From the NCBI RefSeq assembly GCF_034702125.1, contig NC_085880.1:42454385-42518384 (forward strand): a stretch of 64,000 nucleotides of DNA, given 5' to 3'. Positions within the stretch are counted from its first letter, which is position 1. The number at the start of each line of letters is the position of its first letter. The notes below the pieces were generated by a model. That model was not told the origin of the DNA, searched no databases, and saw nothing but the letters and a program-made list of their open reading frames with translations. Position numbers and translations under genes: made by a program. Below, piece after piece: positions 1-12,300 of this stretch. This stretch comes from Engraulis encrasicolus (lineage: Eukaryota > Chordata > Actinopteri > Clupeiformes > Engraulidae).

Positions 1-261
1 TCTGTCATCTGCAGTAAACTGTCCCGAATTTAGGGCCCGAGCACCGAGCAAGCGCTCAACTTGGCCTTGACGTTTCTGGGGGGGGGCGTTTCTTGTAGCT
101 TGCAGCCATCTCTGCAATGCAATAAAGAGAGCCATCATGGCTTGCTTACCAATCTTGGCTGAGGCCAGAAAAGCTTTATCCCCATACTGCTGCTTGCCTG
201 CAGCGTTTTTGCTCTATAATGTCCTCCATGCTTATAAATCTCCTCGTTTTCTAACCGACAG

Positions 262-315
262 GGGATCCGTGGCGAGACCGGGGATTATGGAAATATCGGC
301 GAGACAGGGCCTCAG
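262..315 (+). CDS. gene 1 triple-helix exon, 54 bp (first in window)
   Basis: Acceptor AG at 260-261 and donor GT at 316. Encodes GIRGETGDYGNIGETGPQ in phase 0. It is the leftmost exon visible; the gene continues upstream of the window. Confidence 0.88.
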
Positions 316-3300
316 GTAAGCGACTCAGGACCTCTTCTTCTTCTTCTTGTGCGATTAGCCGCTGTGAATCTCGTTAGCTGTTTTTAATACCGTGCTTTAA
401 AAGTTGTGTATTCAACTTGGGCGTCCTTCAGGGCGACGTGGCCCTAAGGTAAGAAAGGGACAGAGGTCCTCTGCTTGCCTTGCGCGATTAGCTTGCTGTG
501 AATCTCGTTACCTGTTTTTTTACACCAAGTATTAAAGTTGTGTGTTCAACTTGTGTGTCCCCTTAGGGCTATGCGGGCATCAAAGGCGAGAAGGGAAGGA
601 GGGGGATCCACGGCCTGGAGGTACAGTAATGCATCATTTCCGTATCGTGTTCTGCTAGCGTCTTCCTCCTCCTGCTGTGTGTTGTAGCCGCGGGCTGGAG
701 CTTGAGCTTGAGCTTGAGCTGGAGCTGGAGCCGCGCTAAACGTTTTGACTTATTTCCCCCCAACACAGGGAGACAGGGGTCCTAAGGGCCTGAAAGGATT
801 ACCAGGTGCTGCTGGCCATAAGGTAAGACACAATCTGTTTTCTGTTGTTTATGTTCGTGCTATACATCCTAGATGGCTTTGCGTGTGTTGGCAGATCTTT
901 GGATGCAACTCGGCGGCGCTCAGTTCAACTGCGCTGTACAGTATATGTGCATTTGCATGAGTAATGGTTGTGGCACAGCAGGCAGTGACAGGACATCTTT
1001 GCTTTGTTAATTACAGGGCGTGCGCGGGGGCCCCGGAGACATGGGCCTAAAAGGGGCGCAGGGAGAAGTGGTATGTTTCTTCTTTGGAAATTAATTCACT
1101 CACTGTATAAGACGGATGATCCCTTTTCCTGATCCCCATTCCGAAAGTGTTCCCTGAGACGTTTTAATGACAAGGAAAAATTATCGAGGGCCCCTCTCTC
1201 TTCCTTCAAGCCTCTGTTTTTGTCTTTCATCTCTCAGGGTTCCACAGGTGAAAGAGGATTCGAGGGCATTTCAGGATACGTGGGTGTGAAGGTAAAACAC
1301 CTCTTTTGCTACATCCTCCTCTCTTCTCTCTTTCTCTCATTATTTATTATTTTTACATTGATTGTACTCCTGCAAAATACGTTACCATCATACTGAGGTG
1401 GTAATACCAGAGATTCTTTAAGTATAGAGATATGCCAATATAGTAGGTTTCTATGGGCACCTAACATGACCAGGTTCCAGTCTGCCTAAAGGGGCGTGTC
1501 ATAATGCTCCTAGCATTGAATAGAACAGTCCTCAGGTCTGCCTAGGTCTGCCTAAAGGGGGATTTCCCCCCCAATAATAGAACCCGGAAACAATGGGCCA
1601 ATGGAACCTCTCTCTCTCTACTCTCTCTGGTAATACTGTACATGTTTTGTTTTGTAGGGAGAGGAAGGCCGGACGGGCCGCGACGGCCCCCTTGGACCCC
1701 AAGGCCCTCAGGTATGTTAACTAGCCTCCACATCGGCCCCTGGCCCGCCGTTAGTCATCGTCGGGACGTTTAAGACCCGCTCGCTTGGAACCCTAAATCC
1801 AAAATCCTGCCACCTGTGGGATCGGGATCGGCCAGGCAAACAGGCTTGCAGAGCACCGGGGCCATACTCACCGAGTGATTCATTCGGGGTCAATTGGGAG
1901 AGGAGAGGTCTGAGGGCTTTTGCGAAGGAGTTCTTGTGTTTGGATTTTCCCCTCCCTAACTCCCCCCCTCCCTCCCTTTGACGCTTGAGCTCCACTCCCC
2001 CGCAAGAGCAGCACCTGGAGCCTGAAGGGGAGTGGTGCAGCTGACATCTTGCAGGGGGTGTAGTGACTATGCAGGAGGGAGGGGGGATGGGTAAGTATGC
2101 AGGAGGGGAGTGGTGCTGTGGACATCTTCGAGGGGGGGTTAGTGAGTATGTATTGCAGGAGGGAAGGGTAGGTGTAGTGAGTATGCAGGAGGGAGGGGGG
2201 GGATGGGTAAGTATGTAGGAGGGGAGTGGTGCTGTGGACATCTTCGAGGGGGGGTTAGTGAGTATGTATTGCAGGAGGGAAGGGGAGGTGTAGTGAGTAT
2301 GCAGGAGGGAAGGGGCGGGGTGTATTGGGAAGAGGGGGGTGTAGTGAGTATGCAGGAGGGAATGGGGGGTGTAGTGAGTATGCAGGAGGGAATGGGGGGT
2401 GTAGTGAGTATGTATGCAGGAGGGGGTGAGTATGCAGGAGGGAAGAGGTAGTGAGTATGTATGCAGGAGGTAAGGGGGTGGTGTAGTGAGTATGCAGGAG
2501 GGAATGGGGGTGTAGTGAGTATGTATGCAGGTGGGGGTGAGTATGCAGGAGGTAGTGAGTATGTATGCAGGAGGTAAGGGGGTGGTGTAGTGAGTATGCA
2601 GGAGTGAATGGGGGGTGTAGTGAGTATGTATGCAGGTGGGGGTGAGTATGCAGGAGGGAAGAGGTAGTGAGTATGTATGCAGGAGGGAGAGGGATGAGGT
2701 GAGTATGCAGGAGGGGATGGGGGGTGTAGTGAGTATGCATGAGTGAAAGGGGGGTGAAGGACAGAGGGGTTGATGGTGAGTTAGTGCTCCCACTTCAACA
2801 GCCAGCTGAATCCCCCTTTGACTGAGACGAACGGATTTGCCACCAGCAGGCTATCGGGGAGAGGGGTTCGGCACGGGGCTATCGGGGAGCGGGGTCCGGT
2901 GCAAGAAGGTCTGGGATTCAGATTCCCATCATCTCTCTAAGGAATGAGACCAAGCCTCAGGGACATACTGCCCCCAGACCTACAAGAATGCTAGAACCCA
3001 GAGCCGGTTTTGCCAATAGCTAGACAAGGAAGTTGCCTAGGGCCACACCAAAACTTGTACACTGTACATGTAGGGGCCCCCAACAGTCAGGCCCACCATG
3101 GTAAATGCCATGAAAAATCATTCAAAAGGGCCCCATGTCTATGTTTTGCCTAGGTCCCCCTAATACATGTAGGTAGAACCGCCACTGGCCGGAATGCTTC
3201 TTGCCAGCAGTGTTGCCAGATTGGGCGGTTTCCAGACCAATTGGGCTGCTTGGGATGGCTGTCTTGAGTAAAAACGGGAACAATTGGCCATTTGGCGTTT

Positions 3301-6300
3301 TTCTCTGCAGTTTTATGCCATAGAAATCAATGCAATTTGTTGAAATTGGGTGGAATTTAGCACATTTTGGCGGTTTTTAAGAATCTTTTGGGAGGGATTT
3401 TATCGGACACATCTGGCAACACTGCTTGCCAGTCCTAAACAGAAACCAAGGGCCTCTCATCACTCTTCTCTATTGCTATCTTATCTCCAATGCCTGGTAA
3501 ATTCATTATACTGCTGTGTATTCTGTATGTTGTTCTTTGTAACTCCTGTGCACTTTGTATCTGCTAGTGATGCTGGCTATGATTATGTCCCCGATTGTAA
3601 ATCTCTTTGGTTAAGAAAGCGTCTGCCAAATGCAACATCATTATATAATAATATGAAACGTAATTTTAATAATAATGTAATGTACTGTAATATGTTGCTT
3701 ATAAGATCACCAAAAAAATGCTTAGACAAGGCTTTGGCATTTGACACTGAGTTAATGATCAGTAGTTGCAGACATGAGGATAAAGTTTTTATGTATTTCT
3801 TTGACAGGGCGTGGTTGGCGATCCTGGAGAGCGTGGGGCAGCAGGCGAGAAGGGAAGCCCTGTATGTATACCCAAGTAACATTTTGTGCATTTCATTGCT
3901 TAATCTTTTACAAGTCTGTGGTTAATTAATCTTTTTTTATCGTCACAGCAGTGTTGAGATTTTAACTCCTTTCATATTTTTTTCTAGGGTACTCAAGGAA
4001 AGAAGGGAAAACCTGGTAGCCTTGGAGAGAAGGTCAGTGTAACTCATATGACATTTAAATTTTAATTTAACATTACTTATTCCTTGTTCAGTTCAGTGAG
4101 TATCTTGATATAGATTTGCTGATATGCATTATGTCAGCAGAAATTTGAATGTATGTGAATGAATGTGAGTACTATTTTGTCTGAATTTCCTCTGATTCTC
4201 TATTCTCTCAGCCCCACTACATACTGTGCAGTAATCAAGAATAGCTTAAGCAATACATCGATTACCACTATATATCAATACACTGTATTACCTTTGGAAG
4301 TGCTGTTAATTTGTCTAAATCATTTTGCACTTGTTACCTTGTGGTGTTTGCAGGGCATTGTGGGAGATCCTGGTCTGCCAGGAAGAGATGGGGATCCCGG
4401 CGTGGAGGTAACATTTCTTAGCCTGGCGACGCCATCCTACATACTTCCGCCCAAAGATTTTGGCTACAGTACAGTACTCTGACCCAACCCGCCTAGCTCG
4501 GTTCATTCACAGTTCTGCCAATCAGCAAACAGTTGAGAGTGATGACGCAGACCCCACCCACAGAGTCCATTGTAGTCCATCTAAGATTGTGCTGATTGAC
4601 GTTACTGATTGGTTAAGGGAACTCCAATTAATTTAAATGGCAGAGTAGGGTTCCACCCTCCATGGGAACGAATTCCTCTTAGCTTGTTCCAGACTGAATG
4701 ACGGAGTGAACAGTTGCTGTCGCCCAGGCTAAACATTTCCATCTCTCCTCTTAGTTTAACCTCTTTGTGCAGGTGGGCCTGCCGGAGAGCCCGTTCACTC
4801 ATTGCTTAAAAGACTCAACTGACAGCCTTAAGTAATGGATTAAGACATGGACATTACAATTTTGGTGACAGTAAGGTTTACACACCGGTAGGTTCTGCGC
4901 AAAGGGGTTAATCCTGACGTTTTCAGCTCAGTCATAAAGTCCTGCTTCAAACCTTTCCTCTTTCCTCTTTCCCCTTTCCCCTTTAGGCCTACCAAGGACC
5001 ACAGGGCAGGGACGGCAGAGTTGGACAACTTGGAGGACGGGTAAATACACACATCTCTGTGCTTTCCCAAAGTCAATGTCCAAGTCACCTTTATTGTCAT
5101 AAACGGCCATTCCGCTGGCCATGTCAACACAATGCCCACATCTCCACACTAACCATATCCTAAAGATGACGATACAAGGAGAACAGCAACCTGTTTCATC
5201 ATTGATTTGTTGGTGCAAGTGTTATGTTAATGTGTGTCAATGAATGGACTTAACATGTATTGATTAATTAAATGATCTCTTCTGAAACAGGGTGAGAAGG
5301 GAGCCAGGGGGCCTCCAGGAAACATGGGAGTTCAAGGCCGCACTGTGAGTACACTAGTAGTGTGAATGGTGTGTGTATGTGTGAGTACACTAATAGTATG
5401 AATGGTGTGTATGTGTGAGTACACGAATAGTATGATGAATGGTGTGTGTATGTGTGAGTACACCAAGTTCTGAGAGAATTGCACTTTTCATACTTGAAAA
5501 GTGGGATCTTCTTCATGGTTCGCCATTTTGAATTTCCAGAAATAGACATTTTCTTCATACTAGTTGATCATACTTGTAATTATTAGTTTATTATTTAGTA
5601 AATATTCATGAAAAGATCAAATTTGGCAATAGGCAGCACAGTTTCAATGAGCAGCATAGTTGCAATAACGACTCTGGCCACCATCCTACACAGTGCACCT
5701 TTAAGAAAAATGAGAAAGGGCCCTGCCGGTAGGGCACTCGCCTGCCATGCGTCTGACCCGGGTTCGATTCCCAGCCCGGGTCCTTTGCCGACCCCTCCTT
5801 GTCTCTCTCCCAATTCACTTCCTGTCCACCTCTCACAATGTCCTATCAAATAAAGTTTAAAAAGACCCAAAAAACAGAAATAAATAAGAAAAATGAGAAA
5901 GACTTCAGGCTCTTCTATTAGATGATTTACCACTGCCACAAGGTGAACTTTACCTGGTTTACTACTGAGCCAGGTTCTTGGAATACCCTCCTAGCCTGTG
6001 CAGGGGACCCTTCCTGCCCCCCCACAATCCCCTGCTTCTTCCTGTAAAATAAAACAGGCAGCATCTCAGTCTTCCCCTATACTGTACTCCTATTTCCCAG
6101 GATTCCCCCCTGCACAGATGATCAGCATCTGCATAGTTCTGCCTTGCTTCTTTTTTGTGTGCTCCAGAGAGACCATGGTAGAGCAAATAAACTTTTGCCT
6201 GGAGGTAAATTTATAAAATGTTACTCACTCCTCCAGGGCCTGAGAGGTTACAAGGGTTCTGCTGGGAAGCCCGGACGGCCCGGATTTATCGGACCCCCAG

Positions 6301-9300
6301 GACCCACGGTGAGCTGTTCCGGATAAATATTCCGCATGCATGCTGGACCTTTCCTTTTTGAAATACAACTTTATTCGCTCCAAAACACTAAAGCATTGCC
6401 ATGCTCCCCTCCACCTCCCTCTCCCCCTCTCCTCCCCCTCCACCTCCCCTCTGCACAGGGTCACGTGGGAGCAGCTGGACGACCAGGCCCCAAGGTAATG
6501 ATCTTTATACATTTAACTGCACCGTTAGCTTGCAAATGGAATCTTTATTGCCTGATTATTTATGCCACGCGGGTGGCTTTTAGCTTGGCTGGCAATTTAG
6601 CAGCTTGAATCTATTCCTCACTCCACTCGATTAAAATATTCCTTTCACTTTGCTTGTGCGTGTGCGTGTGCTTGTGCTGTTAGCAGTGTGGGTAAAGCGT
6701 AGCGGGGCAGCCGGTGACCATAGCAGGGGTTAGCTCTGCTACATCCGTCAGGGTAGCGGCAGGGCCGCCGCTAGACATTAGCAGAGTACGCAGAGTGCTT
6801 AGGGCACCAACCTGTGCTTGGGGCACCCATCACTTTGCCCCCCAACATTGAGGCCTCTTAAATTGAGATTGAATGGAAAACGTCATGAAAAAATACTGAA
6901 TTTAATTAACACAATTAACACTAATAAACAAATATTTATTAATATATTTACTATATATATTTATACTAATATATACTAATATATTTATTAGTTAGTCGAC
7001 TATTACAGTATTATATAATTATGAGGGGGGCCTCCTGACCAGTTATGCTTAGGGTTCCAAAACCTTAGCAGCGGCTCTGGGTAGCGCTGAGGAGTAATAG
7101 TAGTTCATGACGTGCAGGGGTGGATTAAGATGGCCTGGGGACCCTAGGCTACAGTGTTGCTGTGGAGCCCCCCAGAAGGCAAATTTTGCAACAAATTGAC
7201 ATAGACAGTGTCATAATTAAGAGCTAGGGATTAAGGACAACATGTCTAACAGCTGTACTGAACAATAATATTGCATCTTGCTAATAGGGCTGGGAATCCA
7301 AGTTTCCTGGATCGATTCGATTCCGATCCAGAAGGCTACGATCCGATTCGATCCACAATCCGATTCGATGCGATTCGATTCAATATCGATCTTTTGTATT
7401 GCTCGGCTGTCACTTTAACCCGTTTATGCCTAGAATTCTAAGACCGGTTATAAAAATCGAAATATCTCAGCCTTTGATGCCCACACCAACATGAAATACC
7501 TTGGTATGTGAGAAATAAGTGGGAAACGATGGAAGAGAGCTACAGGATGTGGATTAGTAAATAGCGCCTATAATGATCGGCAAAAGATCGATCCACAAAG
7601 TTGTGAATCGATATCGCCCTTTTCGAACGTGAATCGATATTGGATCGCGATTCAATCTTTTGAACCCAGCCCTAATCTTGAACATTGCATCTTGTCACAA
7701 TTCTGCATTTTTTCACTTTTGGCCAATCAGGGGCCCCCTGGCAGGTGGGGCCCCTAGGCTACAGCCCTATCTAGCTAGCCTGTGCATTAATCCGGCCCTG
7801 ATGACGTGCTCTCTTGTGGTGGGCCGCTCTGACTCTGGAGCTCTTGCTCTCGCTCTGGCGTTCACCCGGGTTCTGTCGCAGGATTTAAAGCCACGACATG
7901 GTTCAAATTTATCTGTCTGTCTCTTACGTGTCCATGGGGGTGAACATGTCAGGGTCAGCCTAGCCCCGCACTGTATCATGTAACCAGCAGCATATGGTTT
8001 CCATAGTCCTCTGAAGCAGTGTTGCCAGATTGGGCAGTTACTACTCGCACAATTGGGCTTCTTGGGATGGCCGTCTGCGGGTAAAAATGGGAAAAATGGG
8101 CCATTTGGGGTTTTTTTCTGCAGTTTTGTGCCCATTGAAATCAATGCAATTTGTTGAAATTGGGCAGAATTTAGCGCATTTTGGCGTTTTTTGAGAACCT
8201 TTTGGGCGGGACTTGATCAGACACATCTGGCAACACTGCTCTGAAGGCCTCGGCTGGAAACCACACATACTGTACTGTAAAGCCCCCTGTGAAGCCATGT
8301 GAGCAGTGCACTGCAGCAGACAATTGAATAATTCTTTGAGCCGTCCGGACTGACTCAGAGTTGAGGAAGGTTTTTTTTTTTTTACCTTGAAAAAGGGAGT
8401 GGGATTGAGCAATGATATTTTTAGATTTCCTGGTAAGTCCCAGTCAGTCTCAAACATCTGGACCTTTGGTCCCTTGGATTTGCTAGAACGAGGGCCCAGT
8501 GAGGCACCTGCGTTTCATGTTTTCAAGATGCCTCGCAACTAACAGCACACACGCGGCGCGATGTGGCCATGCGTCTGCTGTTTTAACGCTTACGCAAAAA
8601 AGAACACAGCCCCTGGCAGTCATCTGCTGAGTTGTGGTCCTATCCAACGAAGATGTGCTGGTGGTATGGTGTGTTGCTAGGCAATAGAACTGATACAGAA
8701 TATGCCCATATGGCTCCAAGGTAAAAAGGCCCTTAGTGGTAGTGATTCTCAACGGGGGCTCTACAGTCCCCGTAAGGGGGCGTTAGGGAGCTCAAGGGGG
8801 GCGTTGAGCAGGAGACAGCTGACAGGGGGCGACGCTTAGTCAGTTGTCATTGGAGGGCATTAGTCTATTTTTATTTCTTAATACTAACATTTAAAAAAAG
8901 GTTGAGAACCACTGCCCTAGATGATACCTAGCAGATTCAAGGCCTGATGGGGTTTTGAAATGCGATCCCTTCTGATCTCAACCTTCCTGACTGCTGGTTG
9001 AGTGCATGCAGGCAACGTTTTCGACAGCCAGCTGGCTCAGAGGTGGCGTGCGTACTTCAGATTGTGTGTGTGACTGAAAGCACAGCCTCCTCTGTTGTGC
9101 GTCCAGTCGACGTTCGTTATCCATTAAAAGGAAGCGCTTCCCGAACATTCCGCAACGCCAGTTAAAGGCAGCGGTTGCACCAGGCAGATGCTCTGTAAAC
9201 AACTGTCAAAACGTGCACAGCTTGTCTACAAGAACATCTAAACACAGGACTAGACAGTTCAAAAACATAGACCACAAGCATAAAATCATAACCTTAACTT

Positions 9301-12300
9301 GACTATTTCAGACATTAAGTAAATCCCCCCCCCCCCCCAACAAAAAAAGTTTTTGATTTACGATGCAGCACAGGCTCTTGTAAGAGGACAGTCAGTGGCT
9401 GTCCTACAATGATTTGCATCTCGAGTGATGCCCCCTACGACGACCCGCGCCTTTCACAGTGGTGCGGTCCCTGGGAAAAATCTGCAAAAAATGCTTATAA
9501 TTGACAAATAGTAATGTTATTAACACAAATAGCAATGTTATTATTACAACAATGTGATAATAGTGTAGAAATCAGTTTTCACAAAGGAAGAGCGACACTG
9601 CTTCTTCACGGTTCACCACTTTTTATTTTTCTTGGTGCTGACGTTGCGGCACTTAGGCCTTCATCACAGTAGTGTAGAAATAACACTTTTACAATGATAT
9701 TTAATATGTTTATAGCGATTTTTGTGATGTCAATTGGGGACGGGGATTACAGTAGGGGTGGGGTTTCACAATGATGCTGCCCCCAATTGCCCTGTCGGCC
9801 CGCCCCTAGGACCGCCCCTGAGGACAGCACACTGCTCGGATGATATCCTCCAAACAGAGACTTCTATCTCCATCTTTTCCATCCTCCTCTCCTCTGCACA
9901 TCAGCCCCTCACCTCAACAGTGGCATGCCCACTGATTGAGCCAAAGACACGCGGTATAATTTTCACTGACCTGTGACAGGTGTACCTGGAACAAAGATGC
10001 AGAGATGAAATTCAGTGCAGGTGGCCTTGTGCAGAAGCCTCAGAGAGAGAGAGAGAGAGAGAGGTAGAGAGAGAGAGAAAGAGAGAGAGAGAAAGAGAGG
10101 GAGAGAGAGAGAGAGAGAGAGAATCGCTCCGTTATTAAATCTTGTGCTCGCATTGAGACAGAGGCAGAGGCGATTCTAGGCTAAGTTGGGGCCCCAAGCG
10201 AAAATGGAAAATAATGAACATTCGCAACAAATTGCCACCACAGCACTGTACTTTAAAGTCTCAGCTGTTATTCACCATTTGTAGGCTTGGGGGCCCCAAG
10301 CGGCTGCCTGCCTTGATTGCCTGGTGACAAGATGCACCTGTGGACAGAGGTGGACACTCTGGCATGAGCGCATAAGAAGGCTGCCATCTCCTCCCTCTTG
10401 TCTGTGCTCGTCCACCTGGCTGAAGAGTTGCAGTTGCTGCTACTAATTATGATCAGCTGGTTCAGTGAGTTGGCGGGAACAAATGTGTGGCAGGACGTTA
10501 CCAGAGAGAGTAGAGAGAGAGAGAGGTTCCATTGGTCCATTGTTTCCTGGTTCTATTATGCCCCCCCTTAGGCAGACCTAGGCAGACCTAAGGACTGTTC
10601 TATTCATTGTAGGAGCATTATGACACAGCCCTTTAGGCAGACCGGAACCTGGTCGCGTTAGGTGCCCATAGAAACCTATTATGCTGGCATATCTCTATAC
10701 TTAAAGAATCTCTGACGTTAGCTTTGAGATTCAGGAATGTCTGCCTGCCTGCCTCTGCATTGAGATTGACACCGTAGAGATGTGTGGTGTAGATATGAGC
10801 TGTGGATACAGTAGTCCAGTGGTTCTCAACCTTTTTTTTAAACAAACGTCTGCTTGAGTTGACCAACGTGGTGCTAACGGTAGGCAGTGTTGGGAGTAAC
10901 GAGTTACAAAAGTAACTAATTACTGTAATGCATTACTTTTTTGAGTAACGCAGTAATGTAACTGATTACAGTGGAAAAAATCGGTAATATGTCCTCGTTA
11001 CAATGCAAGTAACTTGCACATTACAACACATTTTTTTCACCTAAATTTTGTGTGGGTATTTTGTTTTCTTTATACAATGTTCGCGGATCACCGCGAGATC
11101 AGCTATTGCATCTGATAGCCTACGTCCACGCAGAGATTTTAAAGTTCCACACAGAACATTGCTTCCTCTTTCACGCTTCGTTTCTCGAAATGGCAGGCTG
11201 ACAAAGTATGACCGATCCAGAAGATCCAGCTTGCTCGTTTTCAAGATGGGTATATGCCCACTACTTTGACTTCATTGAAAATAAGGACGCCAAGAACATT
11301 TAAGTTAAATTGCACACTGTACTTGAAACCCAAACCGCTTTCCACGTCGAAAAACAGTAGCCTACAAACAATTTGACGATTTGAAGAGGTGCCATAGCAC
11401 CACCAAATTAGTCAGGAAAGGAGGGGATGCATCCCATTCGCACGAGACAGGGACACGGCAGGGTAGGCTATCCAACTAAACATCACTAAAATTGAAATAA
11501 ATCCATTTGAAATAAAATATTATACGTTCGCCTGTCAAAGTAGTGAAATTGAAAATGCTTGCTGTCGTTGCATCACTCTGTAGCCTATCACTGTAAATTC
11601 CAGCGCAATAGCAACTAGCTGTTTGCGCAAAGTCCCAGAATATGCTGGCCACGGTGCTGACTGAGCGCGCGTAAAGAATAGCCTAGTTCTAGAGTTGTGA
11701 GTGAGTGACAAACTGATCTCCGCACGAAGTCACATGATTCAGGCGAGCCACGAGCTTGCAAACTGACTGGCTGGTATCCTCGCAATCATTTTTTCGCCTA
11801 TAATTTCGTTCATTGATAAGACATTTTCCCCGGTGTGCTGTATATAATTCATATTCAAAATGGGCCTACTGTAGCAATGCATCTGCTCTTTTATCAACAA
11901 TAATTTTCAAACTCGTAGTGCAGTGAGGTGGCTTTATGTTTCAGCCAAGTGCAACGGAGCCTGTGCTGCATGCGTCCGTAATAGATAAAAAACCGGCGCT
12001 GGTGTGCATGGTAAGGTGTGGTAAGAAGAGAAAGGATTAATCATTGTATTGGTGAATCAATGTATGTGGGTAAGACGCAATTCCTGAAAATGTTGGAGGC
12101 AGGTGAAAGTCATGCCACCTCATAGATTTGCACTGTAGATGGCCAAATCCTTATTTCCAGTCATTTTCGCTAAAGTAACTAAAAGTAATGCAAAAGTAGT
12201 GTAATGCCTTACTTTAAAAAAAAAGTAATGTTGTAATGTAAGGCATTACTTTTAAATGACAGTAACATGTAATAAGTAGTGCATTACAGTTTTTGAGTAA

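Noticed and set aside
1717..2793. 358-codon minus-strand open frame rich in PSCILT/HTHYTP repeats
   Set aside because: It is the reverse translation of the G-rich minisatellite, overlaps a gene 1 intron and has no domain or splice support.
3350..3925. 191-codon + strand frame
   Set aside because: Only 3808-3861 is real, and the collagen exon lies in another context; the rest is MITE and intron sequence that happens to be open.
5719..5885. Possible tRNA gene
   Set aside because: A- and B-box-like motifs are present but no cloverleaf-length gene; target duplication and tail show it is a SINE.
6175..6208. Possible extra exon ending CTGGAG before GTAAAT
   Set aside because: The segment does not encode Gly-X-Y and would break the frame between 5344 and 6237.
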